Below, in pieces: positions 8,340 through 16,575 of a stretch of 64,000 bases of DNA. A program made the position numbers and the translations under genes. Origin of the DNA: JBOGWA01 sp050693155. GTDB taxonomy: Bacteria; Actinomycetota; UBA4738; CALAEC01. How positions within the stretch are numbered: position 1 is the stretch's first letter; every line of letters begins with the position of its first letter. Location: the NCBI GenBank assembly GCA_050693155.1, contig JBOGWA010000146.1, positions 12,298-76,297 of the forward strand, in the 5' to 3' direction. The notes under the pieces are model-generated. The model saw only the letters and a program-made list of their open reading frames with translations. It searched no databases and was not told the origin of the DNA.

Positions 8340-9235
8340 CCTTGTTGGTTGGCTCCTCTGAGCCGATTCAGCACACGTTCGAGGTCTTGAGGGAGCGGCT
8401 CGAGAACGTCGATCGGCCGCCGAGACATCGGGTGCTCGAACTTCAGCCTACACGCGTGCAGGAACGGTCGCTCAAGGCCCAGGGCGCGCGCGTCCTCCCC
8501 CCAACCACCGTACGGGCGATCCCCGAGGATCGGATGCCCGATCGAAGCGAGGTGAACGCGAATCTGGTGCGTCCTCCCGGTCCGCGGTCGAGCCAGAACC
8601 AGCGTTGATCGCGCGAAGCGCTCGAGGGTCTCGAACTCGGTTGCCGATTCGGCTCCCGTCACGGGGGTGACCACGACTCGAGCCCCTCGTTTCCCGAGCG
8701 GAGCCTCGACCTCAAATGCGTCATTCGCCATGACGCCTCGGACAAGAGCAAGGTATTCGCGATGGACGAGCCGCTCGCCAAACATCCGGACGAGCGCCCG
8801 GTACGCCGCGTCATCCTTCGCCACCACAAGAAGGCCGGACGTTCCCGCGTCCAGACGATGAACGATCCCCGGACGTTCGGCCCCCGCAGCCGAAGCGAGG
8901 GGAAGACCCATACCGAGCAGCCGATTCACCAAGGTCCCCTCCCGGCGACGAGCGGTTGGATGCGTGAGCACCCCGGCCGGCTTCACGACGACGAGCAGAC
9001 GCTCGTCCTCATAGCGAACACGAACACCGCCTGGCTCCGGCGCCAGCGGAACAATGGACTCGAGGTCCGCCTCGATCCGCTCGCCTCCCTGGAGGCGGAA
9101 GGACTTCGGTCGCGGCACACCATCAACGCGCACTCGCCCTTCCCCGATCGCGCGCTGCACGTCCGCGCGAGGGATGCTCGCCGCGGCCGCCAACACGGCG
9201 TCGAGCCGGCCCGGCGTCGCGGTGGCCCGGAACAT
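8336..9235 (-). CDS. RluA/RluD-family large-subunit rRNA pseudouridine synthase
   Basis: The 299-residue product has an N-terminal S4-like RNA-binding domain (about 9-55, with ADVQRAIGEGRVRVDG) and a pseudouridine synthase domain with the catalytic aspartate D129 in GIVHRLDAGTSGLLVVAK, plus the conserved RTGRTHQIRVHL and GHPILGD motifs. Family members isomerise specific uridines in 23S rRNA; RluD is the closest textbook relative, but the exact target is unknown. The ATG at 9235 starts directly at the S4 domain; upstream GTG codons at 9241 and 9244 are alternatives. It follows lspA by 14 bases, a pairing (lspA-rluD) common in many bacteria. Confidence 0.93.
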   Translation of the reverse strand: MFRATATPGRLDAVLAAAASIPRADVQRAIGEGRVRVDGVPRPKSFRLQGGERIEADLESIVPLAPEPGGVRVRYEDERLLVVVKPAGVLTHPTARRREGTLVNRLLGMGLPLASAAGAERPGIVHRLDAGTSGLLVVAKDDAAYRALVRMFGERLVHREYLALVRGVMANDAFEVEAPLGKRGARVVVTPVTGAESATEFETLERFARSTLVLARPRTGRTHQIRVHLASIGHPILGDRPYGGWGEDARALGLERPFLHACRLKFEHPMSRRPIDVLEPLPQDLERVLNRLRGANQQG

Positions 9236-9249
9236 CGCCACCACAGCCC

Positions 9250-9741
9250 CTACGTCGCACCATCCTCGCCGTGCTGATTGCGACGTGATCGCCCGACGCC
9301 CGCAACGAGAAGCAGCGCGGCGCCGATCACGATCGCGGAATCGGCGAGGTTGAACACGGGCCAAATCTGAAGGTCGACGAAGTCCACCACCCGCCCTGAG
9401 AATCCCGGGCCGCGCAGGGCTCGGTCGGTGAGATTGCCCACCGCCCCGCCCAGCAGGAGTCCGAGCGCGACAGCAACCTGCCGGCCGGGGAGATCGCGAG
9501 AGGCGAATGCAATGAGCGCGATCACGACCAAGCTGGCCGCAACGAAGAGCCACGTCACGCCACCGAAGAGCCCGAACGCCCCACCCGCGTTCGTGACGTA
9601 TCGCAACTCGACAACGCCGGAGATGAGCTCGATGGGTGGTCGCCCACGGAGATGCTCCTCCGCGAGCGACTTCGTTATCTGATCGAGGCCGTATATCGCG
9701 GCCGCCGCCGCGTAGAGCAGTAGCGCCCGGCGCGCCCTCAC
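9250..9741 (-). CDS. lspA: Lipoprotein signal peptidase (signal peptidase II)
   Basis: A 163-residue polytopic enzyme with four hydrophobic segments and the two catalytic aspartates in the conserved motifs NLTDR (D106) and FNLADS (D134). It cuts the signal peptide of prolipoproteins after lipidation; several lipoproteins in this window are likely substrates (genes at 1, 47353, 51732, 56734 and 58544). The GTG at 9741 is preferred: it sits seven bases after a GAGGA ribosome site, eight bases beyond the stop of the DksA-like gene, and yields the usual LspA length. An in-frame extension further upstream would add a basic, non-conserved stretch. Confidence 0.95.
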   Translation of the reverse strand: MRARRALLLYAAAAAIYGLDQITKSLAEEHLRGRPPIELISGVVELRYVTNAGGAFGLFGGVTWLFVAASLVVIALIAFASRDLPGRQVAVALGLLLGGAVGNLTDRALRGPGFSGRVVDFVDLQIWPVFNLADSAIVIGAALLLVAGVGRSRRNQHGEDGAT

Positions 9742-9748
9742 GCGATCC

Positions 9749-10141
9749 TCAGCGGGTGCGCTCCTCCGCCTGCTTGTCCTTGATGCAGAGTCGGGCGTAG
9801 GGGAGCGCCTTGATCCTCGCCTTCTCGATCGTCCTACCGCATCGTTCGCAGATCCCGTACGTCCCGTCGTCGATCCGTACGACGGCACGGTCGATCTGTT
9901 CGATCAGATCCTTCAGGTTCTCGGCCAGGGAGAGGTCGCGTTCGCGCTCGAAGGTGAAGGTGCCGGAGTCCGCGTACTCCTCGTCGAAGGCTGCCTCGCC
10001 CGAGAGCTCTGACTGGGAAGTCCCAAGAGAGGTCTCCTCGATCTCGGCGAACTGGGCCTCCAGCTGCTCGCGCTCCTGCTCGAGCTGCTTGCGAATCGTC
10101 TGCAGCTGTCGCTTCGTGAAGGGGCGCTTGGCGGGCGGCAT
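9749..10141 (-). CDS. DksA/TraR-family regulator with an incomplete zinc finger
   Basis: A 130-residue protein with an N-terminal coiled coil (about 8-40), a central acidic region and a C-terminal zinc-finger-like module, TYGICERCGRTI then ALPYARLC. DksA-family proteins enter the RNA polymerase secondary channel and tune initiation. The finger here has C98, C101 and C119, but the fourth expected Cys is replaced by D122 (CIKD), so metal binding is uncertain or uses Asp. The ATG at 10141 gives a normal DksA N terminus; another in-frame ATG lies eight codons upstream. It is the first gene of a minus-strand run (this gene, lspA, rluD-like, PsbP-like, dnaE) and is divergent from ileS. Confidence 0.85.
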   Translation of the reverse strand: MPPAKRPFTKRQLQTIRKQLEQEREQLEAQFAEIEETSLGTSQSELSGEAAFDEEYADSGTFTFERERDLSLAENLKDLIEQIDRAVVRIDDGTYGICERCGRTIEKARIKALPYARLCIKDKQAEERTR

Positions 10142-10186
10142 CAGCGCCGCGGGACGGTAGCACAATCCGGGCTCTTCGAACGGCTC

Positions 10187-10192
10187 TAGAAT
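10187..10192 (+). promoter_or_regulatory. Possible -10 element upstream of ileS
   Basis: TAGAAT matches the -10 form seen at other promoters in this window and lies 70 bases before the ileS start. No good -35 is present at 17 bases. The leader between it and ileS shows no T-box pattern. Confidence 0.3.
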
Positions 10193-10261
10193 GGCCGGCC
10201 GAGCACGCAGGCGTCCGGCTCGCGGCGGCCGTCGACCGCGACTACCTTCCGAGAGGAACTG

Positions 10262-13200
10262 GTGCCGAGATACCGTCCGGTCGATTCACGCGTCGACTTC
10301 CCCGCGCTCGAGGGACGCATCCTCGAGTTCTGGCGCAAAGCGCGCATCTTCGAGAAGAGCCTCGAGTCGCGGCGCGGAGCTCCTGAGTGGGTCTTCTATG
10401 AAGGACCCCCCACGGCGAACGGGAAGCCGGGCATCCATCACGTTGTCTCGCGCACGTTCAAAGACGTCTTCCCTCGATATCGGGCCATGACGGGTCACTA
10501 CGTCCATCGGAAGGCCGGATGGGACTGCCACGGTCTTCCCGTCGAGCTCGAGATCGAAAAGGAGATCGGAACGCAGACGAAGCGAGACATCGAGGAGTTC
10601 GGCATCCGCGAGTTCAACGCGCGCTGCCGCGAATCCGTCACCCGATACGTGAAAGATTGGGAGCGCCTGACTGAGCGGATCGGCTTTTGGCTGGACCTCT
10701 CCGAGGCCTATTGGACGATGACCCCCGACTACATCGAGAGCGTGTGGTGGTCGCTCAAGCGGCTCCACGAGCTGGGACTCCTCTTCGAGGACGATCGGTC
10801 GGCCGCATACTGTCCGAGGTGCGGGACGGGGCTGTCGGATCATGAAGTGGCCCTCGGGTACACAACGGTGACCGATCCGAGCGTGACCGTTCGCTTCCCC
10901 GTCACGAGTGGGCCCCTCGCCGAGCGAGGGGCGTCGATCCTCGCGTGGACGACCACTCCCTATACGCTGACGGCGAACGTCGCCCTCGCCGTTCACCCGG
11001 AGATCACCTACGCGGTCGTCCGGTCGAACGGCGAGCCGCTCGTGGTCGCCGAAGCGCTCGCCCCGAAGCTCTTCGGAGACGACGTGGTCATCGAAGAACG
11101 TCTGCCGGCGAACGACCTCGCCGGGCTCTCGTACGAGCCACCGTTCGACTTCATCGGGGGGGACGGCAACGCTCACATCGTGGTGACCGGGGACTTCGTC
11201 ACGACCGCGGAGGGGACAGGCGTCGTTCACATCGCGCCGGCGTTCGGCCAGGACGACCTTGACACGGGCAGGCGGTTTGGGCTCGCCATGGTGAACCCGA
11301 TGGACGAGCGGGGCCGGCTGACGGATCTCGCCGGACCGTACACAGGTATGCCGGTGAAAGAGGCCGATCCGCACATCACCCGGGATCTCGAGGGCAGCGG
11401 AAAGCTCTGGGCCTCCTCTCCTTACGAGCACACCTATCCGTTGTGCTGGCGATGTGACACGCCGCTCATCTACTGGGCTCGGCAGTCCTGGTACGTGGGC
11501 ACGAGGGAACGTAAACAGCAGCTCCTCGATGCGAATGAGGATGTCGGCTGGTACCCGGAACACATCAAGCACGGCCGGTACGGAGACTGGCTCCGGAACA
11601 ACGTCGACTGGGCCCTCTCCCGCGAACGGTTCTGGGGGACTCCCCTTCCGATCTGGCGCTGCGAGAACCGTCACGACACCGTGGTCGGATCGCTGACCGA
11701 GCTCTCAGACCTCGCCGGTCGTGACGTCACCCGGGTCGATCCCCACCGCCCGGATATCGACGAGGTCATGCTCTCCTGTCCCGAGTGCGGCGCCGACGCT
11801 CGACGGGTTCCCGAGGTCATCGACGCTTGGTACGACTCGGGAGCGATGCCCTTCGCCCAATGGGGCTATCACCCCGACCTCGGGCGAGGAGCCGCCGAGT
11901 TCGAACGTCGTTTCCCGGCGGACTTCATTTGTGAGGCCGTGGACCAGACGCGCGGCTGGTTCTACTCGCTCATGGCGGAGGGGGTCCTGCTCTTCGACCA
12001 GTCGGCCTATCGGAACTGCGTGGTCCTCGGTCTCATCGTCGACAAGGACGGACGAAAGATGTCGACCAGGGTGGGCAACGCCCTCGATCCGTGGACGGTT
12101 CTAGACCGCTACGGCGCCGACGCGTTGCGGTGGTTCCTGGTCGCGGCCGGCTCTCCATGGACCGAGCGTCGCGTTTACCCCGAGGCCGTCGAAGACGTCG
12201 TCAGGCGGTTCCTGCTCACCCTCTGGAACACCTACGCCTTCTTCGTGACCTACGCCAACCTGGACGACGCCGATCCCGGGGGCCCGGCCGTTCCGCTCGC
12301 AGATCGCCCACCGATCGATCGATGGGCCCTCTCGCGACTCCACGGGGTGGTCGCGCACGTTCGAGACGCGCTCGAGAGCTATGACGCAACCGGGGCGGCG
12401 CGAGAGATCGACACCTTCGTCGACGATCTATCGAACTGGTACGTGCGCCGGAGCCGGCGCCGCTTCTGGGATCCGGCCCGAACTACGGACGCGGCGACGA
12501 AAGGGGCTGCCTACCAAACCCTGTACGAGTGTCTGGCGACCCTTGCCGGGCTGCTCGCGCCCTTCACCCCGTTCGTCGCAGAGGAGATCTACGGGAATCT
12601 CGCTCCGGCAGGATCGCCAGAGTCCGTGCATCTTTCGGATTACCCTTCACCCGACGACGCTCATCGGGACCCCGAACTCGAGGCAGCCATGGACGTCTCG
12701 CGCAAACTGGTCACGCTGGGCCGCGCAGCTCGCACCCAAGCGGGTGCGCGCGTTCGCCAGCCGCTCGCTCGAGCGCTCATCCACGTTCCCGGCGATCCAC
12801 GCCGACTGGACCCCCTCATCGATCTGATCGCCGAAGAGCTGAACGTGCGCACGGTCCAGTTCGCGGAGACCGCAGGGGAGCTCACGACCGTGCGGGTGAG
12901 ACCGAATTTCCGGGTCCTCGGACCCAGGCTCGGCGCCCGGGCTCAGGAAGTCGGCCGCGTGCTCGCCGACGATGACGGCCGCCTCGCCGCCGACCTCGCG
13001 GCCGGTCGCTCCGTCATGGTTCCACTCGGCTCCGGGGAAGCGGTCGAACTGGCGCCCGATGACGTCGAGGTGCTCCACGAGCCAGGGGCGAGCTGGGGCG
13101 TTGCGGCCGAGGGCGGGCTCACGGTTGCGCTCGACGTCGAGATATCCCCCGAGCTCAAGCGTGAAGGACTCGCGCGCGAGATCGTGCACGCCGTCCAGGG

Positions 13201-13447
13201 AGCGAGAAAAACCGCGGGCCTTGCCGTTGCCGATCGCATCGAACTCTCCATCGATGCCGAGGGCGAGGCTGCGGAGGCGGTGAAAGAGCACCGGGACTTG
13301 ATCTCGGCGGAGGTGCTTGCAACCCAGCTGGCCCTGGGTCTCGCCTCATTGGACGACGGAACCGTGGTTCATACGGATCGCATCGATCTCGACGGCGTGA
13401 ACGTCGGAATCGCCATCAGAAAGGTGGCGTCCTTCTCAGGGAGCTAG
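10262..13447 (+). CDS. ileS: Isoleucyl-tRNA synthetase, type 2
   Basis: A 1061-residue class I synthetase that charges tRNA-Ile. The HIGH-type signature is PTANGKPGIHH (GIHH at 57-60), and the KMSKS loop is KMST at 599-602. The editing insert (CP1) sits between them with WTTTPYTL. Cys pairs CPRCG, CWRC and CPECG are present in the body. Overall pattern (CHGLPVE, YWDLSEAYW-like region, DQTRGWFYSL) is the eukaryote/Thermus/mycobacterial type 2 form rather than the E. coli type 1 form; type 2 enzymes are known as poorly sensitive to pseudomonic acid. GTG start at 10262. The TAG stop overlaps that of the convergent gene in CTAG. Confidence 0.97.
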   Translation: MPRYRPVDSRVDFPALEGRILEFWRKARIFEKSLESRRGAPEWVFYEGPPTANGKPGIHHVVSRTFKDVFPRYRAMTGHYVHRKAGWDCHGLPVELEIEKEIGTQTKRDIEEFGIREFNARCRESVTRYVKDWERLTERIGFWLDLSEAYWTMTPDYIESVWWSLKRLHELGLLFEDDRSAAYCPRCGTGLSDHEVALGYTTVTDPSVTVRFPVTSGPLAERGASILAWTTTPYTLTANVALAVHPEITYAVVRSNGEPLVVAEALAPKLFGDDVVIEERLPANDLAGLSYEPPFDFIGGDGNAHIVVTGDFVTTAEGTGVVHIAPAFGQDDLDTGRRFGLAMVNPMDERGRLTDLAGPYTGMPVKEADPHITRDLEGSGKLWASSPYEHTYPLCWRCDTPLIYWARQSWYVGTRERKQQLLDANEDVGWYPEHIKHGRYGDWLRNNVDWALSRERFWGTPLPIWRCENRHDTVVGSLTELSDLAGRDVTRVDPHRPDIDEVMLSCPECGADARRVPEVIDAWYDSGAMPFAQWGYHPDLGRGAAEFERRFPADFICEAVDQTRGWFYSLMAEGVLLFDQSAYRNCVVLGLIVDKDGRKMSTRVGNALDPWTVLDRYGADALRWFLVAAGSPWTERRVYPEAVEDVVRRFLLTLWNTYAFFVTYANLDDADPGGPAVPLADRPPIDRWALSRLHGVVAHVRDALESYDATGAAREIDTFVDDLSNWYVRRSRRRFWDPARTTDAATKGAAYQTLYECLATLAGLLAPFTPFVAEEIYGNLAPAGSPESVHLSDYPSPDDAHRDPELEAAMDVSRKLVTLGRAARTQAGARVRQPLARALIHVPGDPRRLDPLIDLIAEELNVRTVQFAETAGELTTVRVRPNFRVLGPRLGARAQEVGRVLADDDGRLAADLAAGRSVMVPLGSGEAVELAPDDVEVLHEPGASWGVAAEGGLTVALDVEISPELKREGLAREIVHAVQGARKTAGLAVADRIELSIDAEGEAAEAVKEHRDLISAEVLATQLALGLASLDDGTVVHTDRIDLDGVNVGIAIRKVASFSGS

Positions 13448-14082
13448 CCGGGTTTGCAGACGCCGCAGGCCGCGTAGCCGTCCGATTGCGCGGCGGCGCG
13501 CGCCATGGTCTCGAGTCCCTTGCCCTTGACGAAGCGGCACGAAGCGCGGTGATACTTTCCCGTCTCCGTCACGACGACGCGTTCTGTGGTGAGCTTCTTC
13601 GCCGGAGCTCTCGCCGAGGACTTCCTGGCGCGCGGCCGAGGACGACCGGTCGGAGGGGCCTTGCTGCCGGCCGCAGCCGAGGCGCCTTCCTGCGCAGCGC
13701 GCGCGGCCACCGCCGCTACCTCGACCTCGACTTCCTCGGGGACCTCGTCCGGAACGGCTTGCGCTGCTTCGCCCGGTCGAGCGATCGGAACACCCCCGGC
13801 GGCGCCGACCGGCTCCGCCCCCCCGCTCGCCGCCGGAGCCGGCTCGGTTCCTCCCGGGATCGGCATCGGAGGAAGACGCTCAATCGGGGGAGGAGGTTCG
13901 AATGGCGCCCCGGCGGTCGCGCCGCGGATGGCCCTCGCCCTGATCATCCCGACGAACAGAAACAGAGCGGCAATCAGGCTGGCGCCGATGGAGATGAAGA
14001 TGAGGAGTACCCCGCTCTGAAAGAAGCCGATCGCAAGCGCCGCGACGGCTCCCAAGAGGAAGAGCAGGGAAGTGATGTACAC
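13444..14082 (-). CDS. Two-helix membrane protein with a C-terminal Ada-like Cys motif
   Basis: This 212-residue protein starts with two membrane helices (about 3-22 and 26-47) that closely match the upstream neighbour (shared IGFFQ, LIF, SI and AS positions). A Pro/Ala-rich region and a basic stretch (about 140-160) follow. The last 45 residues read KYHRASCRFVKG, then YAACGVCKPG; this His-Cys-Cys-x2-Cys arrangement resembles the small metal-binding module at the ends of Ada and some nuclease proteins. The role is unknown. GTG start. Its stop overlaps the ileS stop by four bases. Confidence 0.7.
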   Translation of the reverse strand: MYITSLLFLLGAVAALAIGFFQSGVLLIFISIGASLIAALFLFVGMIRARAIRGATAGAPFEPPPPIERLPPMPIPGGTEPAPAASGGAEPVGAAGGVPIARPGEAAQAVPDEVPEEVEVEVAAVAARAAQEGASAAAGSKAPPTGRPRPRARKSSARAPAKKLTTERVVVTETGKYHRASCRFVKGKGLETMARAAAQSDGYAACGVCKPG

Positions 14083-14099
14083 GGCCGATCGCCGAGGCC

Positions 14100-14558
14100 T
14101 TAGCTCCGCGTACTCCTGGTCGCGGGCCGTTTTCGGGTTGTCTTCTTGCGAGCCGTTTTCTTGGTCGTCGTCTTCTTCGCCACGGTCTTCTTGCGCGCGG
14201 TGGATTTCTTCCTCGTGGTCTTGGCGGCGGCCTTCTTACGTGGTGCAGCCTTCTTCCGGGCCGGAGCCTTCTTGGCGGCTGTCTTCCCCCGGGCCGGTTT
14301 CGCTCGCGACCTTGCGGCGCCGACCGCCGAGGCGACCGTCGTTACTGCCGCGCCGGTAGCGGAAACACCCGCACGGCCGATCGACGCCCCTGCCGGCGAG
14401 GCCTCCTGCTCGGCGCGAAGGACGCCTCCCGCAAGGAAGCCTGCGGCCAGGACGCTTGCCGCAATGGAAACGAAGATCAGCCCGAGGCCGTCTTGAAAGA
14501 ATCCGATGCCGAGTGTCGTGATCGCTGCCAGGAGCAGCACGAGTGCGGTTCCGTACAC
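14100..14558 (-). CDS. Two-helix membrane protein with a histone H1-like Lys/Ala-rich tail
   Basis: A 152-residue protein. Residues 1-50 form two membrane helices nearly matching the downstream paralogue (shared IGFFQ, LIF, SI and AS). From about residue 84 to the end the sequence is a histone-H1-like tail of Lys, Arg, Ala and Thr with repeated AAKK/ARKK/TTKK units and almost no acidic residue. Such tails bind DNA or other polyanions. GTG start at 14558 follows GGAGGGAG. The gene lies between the DivIVA-like gene and its paralogue on the same strand. A link between membrane and nucleoid is an inference; no direct function is known. Confidence 0.7.
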   Translation of the reverse strand: MYGTALVLLLAAITTLGIGFFQDGLGLIFVSIAASVLAAGFLAGGVLRAEQEASPAGASIGRAGVSATGAAVTTVASAVGAARSRAKPARGKTAAKKAPARKKAAPRKKAAAKTTRKKSTARKKTVAKKTTTKKTARKKTTRKRPATRSTRS

Positions 14559-14654
14559 AGACTCCCTCCGGGTTCCTTGCCGCGGAACCCCTCGCTCCGC
14601 GGAATCCTACCCTATGAGAACCGGACGATTCACCCTATTTCGCCCCCGGCGCCC

Positions 14655-15770
14655 CTACTCCTCTCCCCAGAAGAGCTCGCGCAAGGAGGGCTCGTCGTCG
14701 CTCTCGCCCTCCTCGTGGTCCTCCCCCTCATCGCGGACGGCCCGCCGGCTCGTTTCGTCGATCTGCTCCACGCCGCTTCCCAACGCAGAGCCAGAGACCG
14801 GCCGGTCCTCAGGTCTCATCTCGAAGTCACGGGGCTCCACCTCTTCCTCGATCTCAGGCAACGCCGCCTCCGGAAGCGGCGAGCCCCAGCCTTCCTCGCC
14901 GCCCGGTCCTTCCTGGTCCTGAGGCCCCTCGGACGAGTGGCTAAGGTCCCATGGGTGGGGTGGCCCCGTCGGCCCTCGCGAGATCGGCGCCGCGAATTCC
15001 TCCGAGGGCGTCAGCGCGCGGGCTGATCCCTCCTCCGGCGCAGGGGGCTGGGGACCCTCGACCGGCGGTCGGGCTGGAGGCTGCACGACCGCCTGTGGGA
15101 GCACCGGGGGGCTCGGCTCTGGAGCATCCGAGTACACCGGTTCGGGCTCTTCGAGAGGCGGCTGGGCCTGCTCGAGGGTCGTTTCGCCCTGCCCGCCGGC
15201 AAGCATGGCAGCCTCGAGCGCTTCCTCGGACGGAGCCGGTGGCTGCCCTTCGGACGGTTGCTCCTCTGGTTTCTCCGGTTCGCCCTTCGCCTGGCGTTTC
15301 AGCGAATCGGCATGTTCTTGGATGAGCGAGGCGAGCCGCCGCAGAAACTCCCGCTCGCGGATCAGGAACCAGGAGGGCGCCTTGGCCGCCTGCGCCGCAG
15401 CCCGGCCCTCCGCTTCCTCGAGGAGCCGCGCCGCATGCTCCCGCGCCCTTCGAACCGTCTCCTCCGCCTGCTGATGGGCCGTCAACGGCACGGGGGTCGC
15501 GGCCGCCTGTGCATCGGTGAGCGCTTCGCGCAGGCGCTTGTTTTCCTCATGGAGCCCCGCGAGGTCCTCGGTGATGTGGTCGAGGAAGTCATCGACGTCG
15601 TGTTCGTTGTAGCCGCGGAAGGCCAGGCGGAAAACCATCTGCTGCACGTCAACGGGTGTGATCAACCGCGGCCGTGAGTCCTCGTCTTTCACGTACTCGG
15701 TCCCGGAGGTGGGCTGACGCTGTTCCACCGAAGCTCCCGCGTGCCTCTTGTCTCGCCGACGCCGTGCCAT
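14655..15770 (-). CDS. DivIVA/Wag31-like polar growth or division protein
   Basis: The 371-residue product contains a DivIVA N-terminal domain (about 35-85): LITPVDVQQMVFRLAFRGYN, then the start of a coiled coil through VDDFLDHITEDL and HEENKRLREAL. A second helical segment (about 95-170) has DivIVA-like character. The remaining half is a disordered Pro/Glu-rich tail ending in acidic runs. DivIVA proteins recognise curved membrane at poles and septa, and in Actinomycetota they organise polar wall growth. The ATG at 15770 follows AAGGTGG. It stands at the end of the ftsZ-pgeF-yggS-sepF-yggT block, its usual place in Gram-positives. Confidence 0.88.
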   Translation of the reverse strand: MARRRRDKRHAGASVEQRQPTSGTEYVKDEDSRPRLITPVDVQQMVFRLAFRGYNEHDVDDFLDHITEDLAGLHEENKRLREALTDAQAAATPVPLTAHQQAEETVRRAREHAARLLEEAEGRAAAQAAKAPSWFLIREREFLRRLASLIQEHADSLKRQAKGEPEKPEEQPSEGQPPAPSEEALEAAMLAGGQGETTLEQAQPPLEEPEPVYSDAPEPSPPVLPQAVVQPPARPPVEGPQPPAPEEGSARALTPSEEFAAPISRGPTGPPHPWDLSHSSEGPQDQEGPGGEEGWGSPLPEAALPEIEEEVEPRDFEMRPEDRPVSGSALGSGVEQIDETSRRAVRDEGEDHEEGESDDEPSLRELFWGEE

Positions 15771-15779
15771 CAAGCCACC

Positions 15780-16040
15780 TTAAAACCCACCAAAGCCGCA
15801 TCCAAGTGCGCTCTGAACGACACCCAGGGCGATGAAGACCACGATCGGGGACAGGTCGAGTCCCATCGCTCCCATCCTAATGGGGGGAATGAGCCCACGG
15901 ACGATGCGAAGAACGGGGTCGGTAACGTCATGGATGACCTCGACGATCGTGCGTGCGATCCCCGAACGGGGTGGAGGCAACCACGTCAGGATGATCCGCG
16001 CGAACAGTACGAACCAGTAGACGCTCAGGAGGATGCAGAT
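15780..16040 (-). CDS. YggT-family membrane protein (start codon not canonical)
   Basis: About 86 residues with two membrane helices. The first reads ILLSVYWFVLFARIILTWLP and the second SPIVVFIALGVVQSAL, with the family pattern IHDVTDPVLRIVRGLIPP between them. YggT proteins are small membrane proteins encoded next to sepF and divIVA; a role in division or osmotic tolerance is suggested elsewhere. The frame is closed by TGA at 16056-16058 and contains no ATG, GTG or TTG before helix 1; candidates are ATC at 16040 or 16034 (the latter eight bases after GAGG) or CTG at 16028. The TTG at 15980 would remove helix 1. The start is therefore uncertain; 16040 is nominal. Confidence 0.75.
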   Translation of the reverse strand: MCILLSVYWFVLFARIILTWLPPPRSGIARTIVEVIHDVTDPVLRIVRGLIPPIRMGAMGLDLSPIVVFIALGVVQSALGCGFGGF

Positions 16041-16065
16041 GACCTCGACGGCCCCTCACCCCCCT

Positions 16066-16563
16066 CTAGAACTGATTGAAGAAGTCGCCTTCGCGGAGCC
16101 GCTCGCGCTCCTCGGCCGAGACTTCCACGTTTCTCGGCGTGAGGAGATACACGCGATTCGCGACAAGCTCGATCTTCCCATCCAGCGCAAACACCAACCC
16201 CGACGCGAAATCCACGAGGCGGCGGGCAGTGGGGTCCTCGGTTTCCTGAAGGTTCATGATCACGGGGACACCTTCTTTGAACTTCTCTCCCAGCTCTCGG
16301 GCCTCGTTGAACCGGCGGGGCTCGGCTCGGTGAATGGCCGATGCCTGGGTTGGCGGAGGAACCGTGCGAACGATCCCTTCGTTCTCGAAGGTAGGCGCCG
16401 GCTGCACCCTGGGAGTGCGAGCGACCCGCCGCGTGGGCCGATCTCCCGCAAACGTCCGCACGCCGACCGGTTCTTCAACCGGAACGTTCTGCTCCACCTC
16501 GTCGAACTCGTCGTCTTCGACAAGACCCAGATACATCAATGTCTTTCGCCAAAGGCCTGCCAT
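16066..16563 (-). CDS. sepF: Cell division protein SepF
   Basis: A 165-residue cytoplasmic protein that anchors FtsZ to the membrane in organisms lacking ftsA, as here. The N-terminal amphipathic stretch (MAGLWRKTLMYLGLVEDDEF) is the membrane-binding helix. A flexible linker leads to the conserved core (about 75-150), with PRRFNEARELGEKFKEGVPV, MNLQE, a DFASGLVFALDG segment and FLLTP-like VYLLTPRNV. The ATG at 16563 follows a strong GAGGAGG site. It lies between yggS and yggT. Confidence 0.95.
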   Translation of the reverse strand: MAGLWRKTLMYLGLVEDDEFDEVEQNVPVEEPVGVRTFAGDRPTRRVARTPRVQPAPTFENEGIVRTVPPPTQASAIHRAEPRRFNEARELGEKFKEGVPVIMNLQETEDPTARRLVDFASGLVFALDGKIELVANRVYLLTPRNVEVSAEERERLREGDFFNQF

Positions 16564-16575
16564 GGGAGATCCTCC

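Noticed and set aside
8336..9553. N-terminal extension of the pseudouridine synthase by about 106 codons
   Set aside because: The extension overlaps most of lspA in another frame and shows no domain; the S4 domain starts at 9235.
10142..10261. T-box riboswitch in front of ileS
   Set aside because: The short leader lacks a T-box consensus and no isoleucine specifier loop could be built.
14100..14400. Lys-rich tail as a frame artefact of a repeat
   Set aside because: The frame continues directly from a conserved membrane anchor, has a good ribosome site and a normal stop, so it was kept as a real gene.
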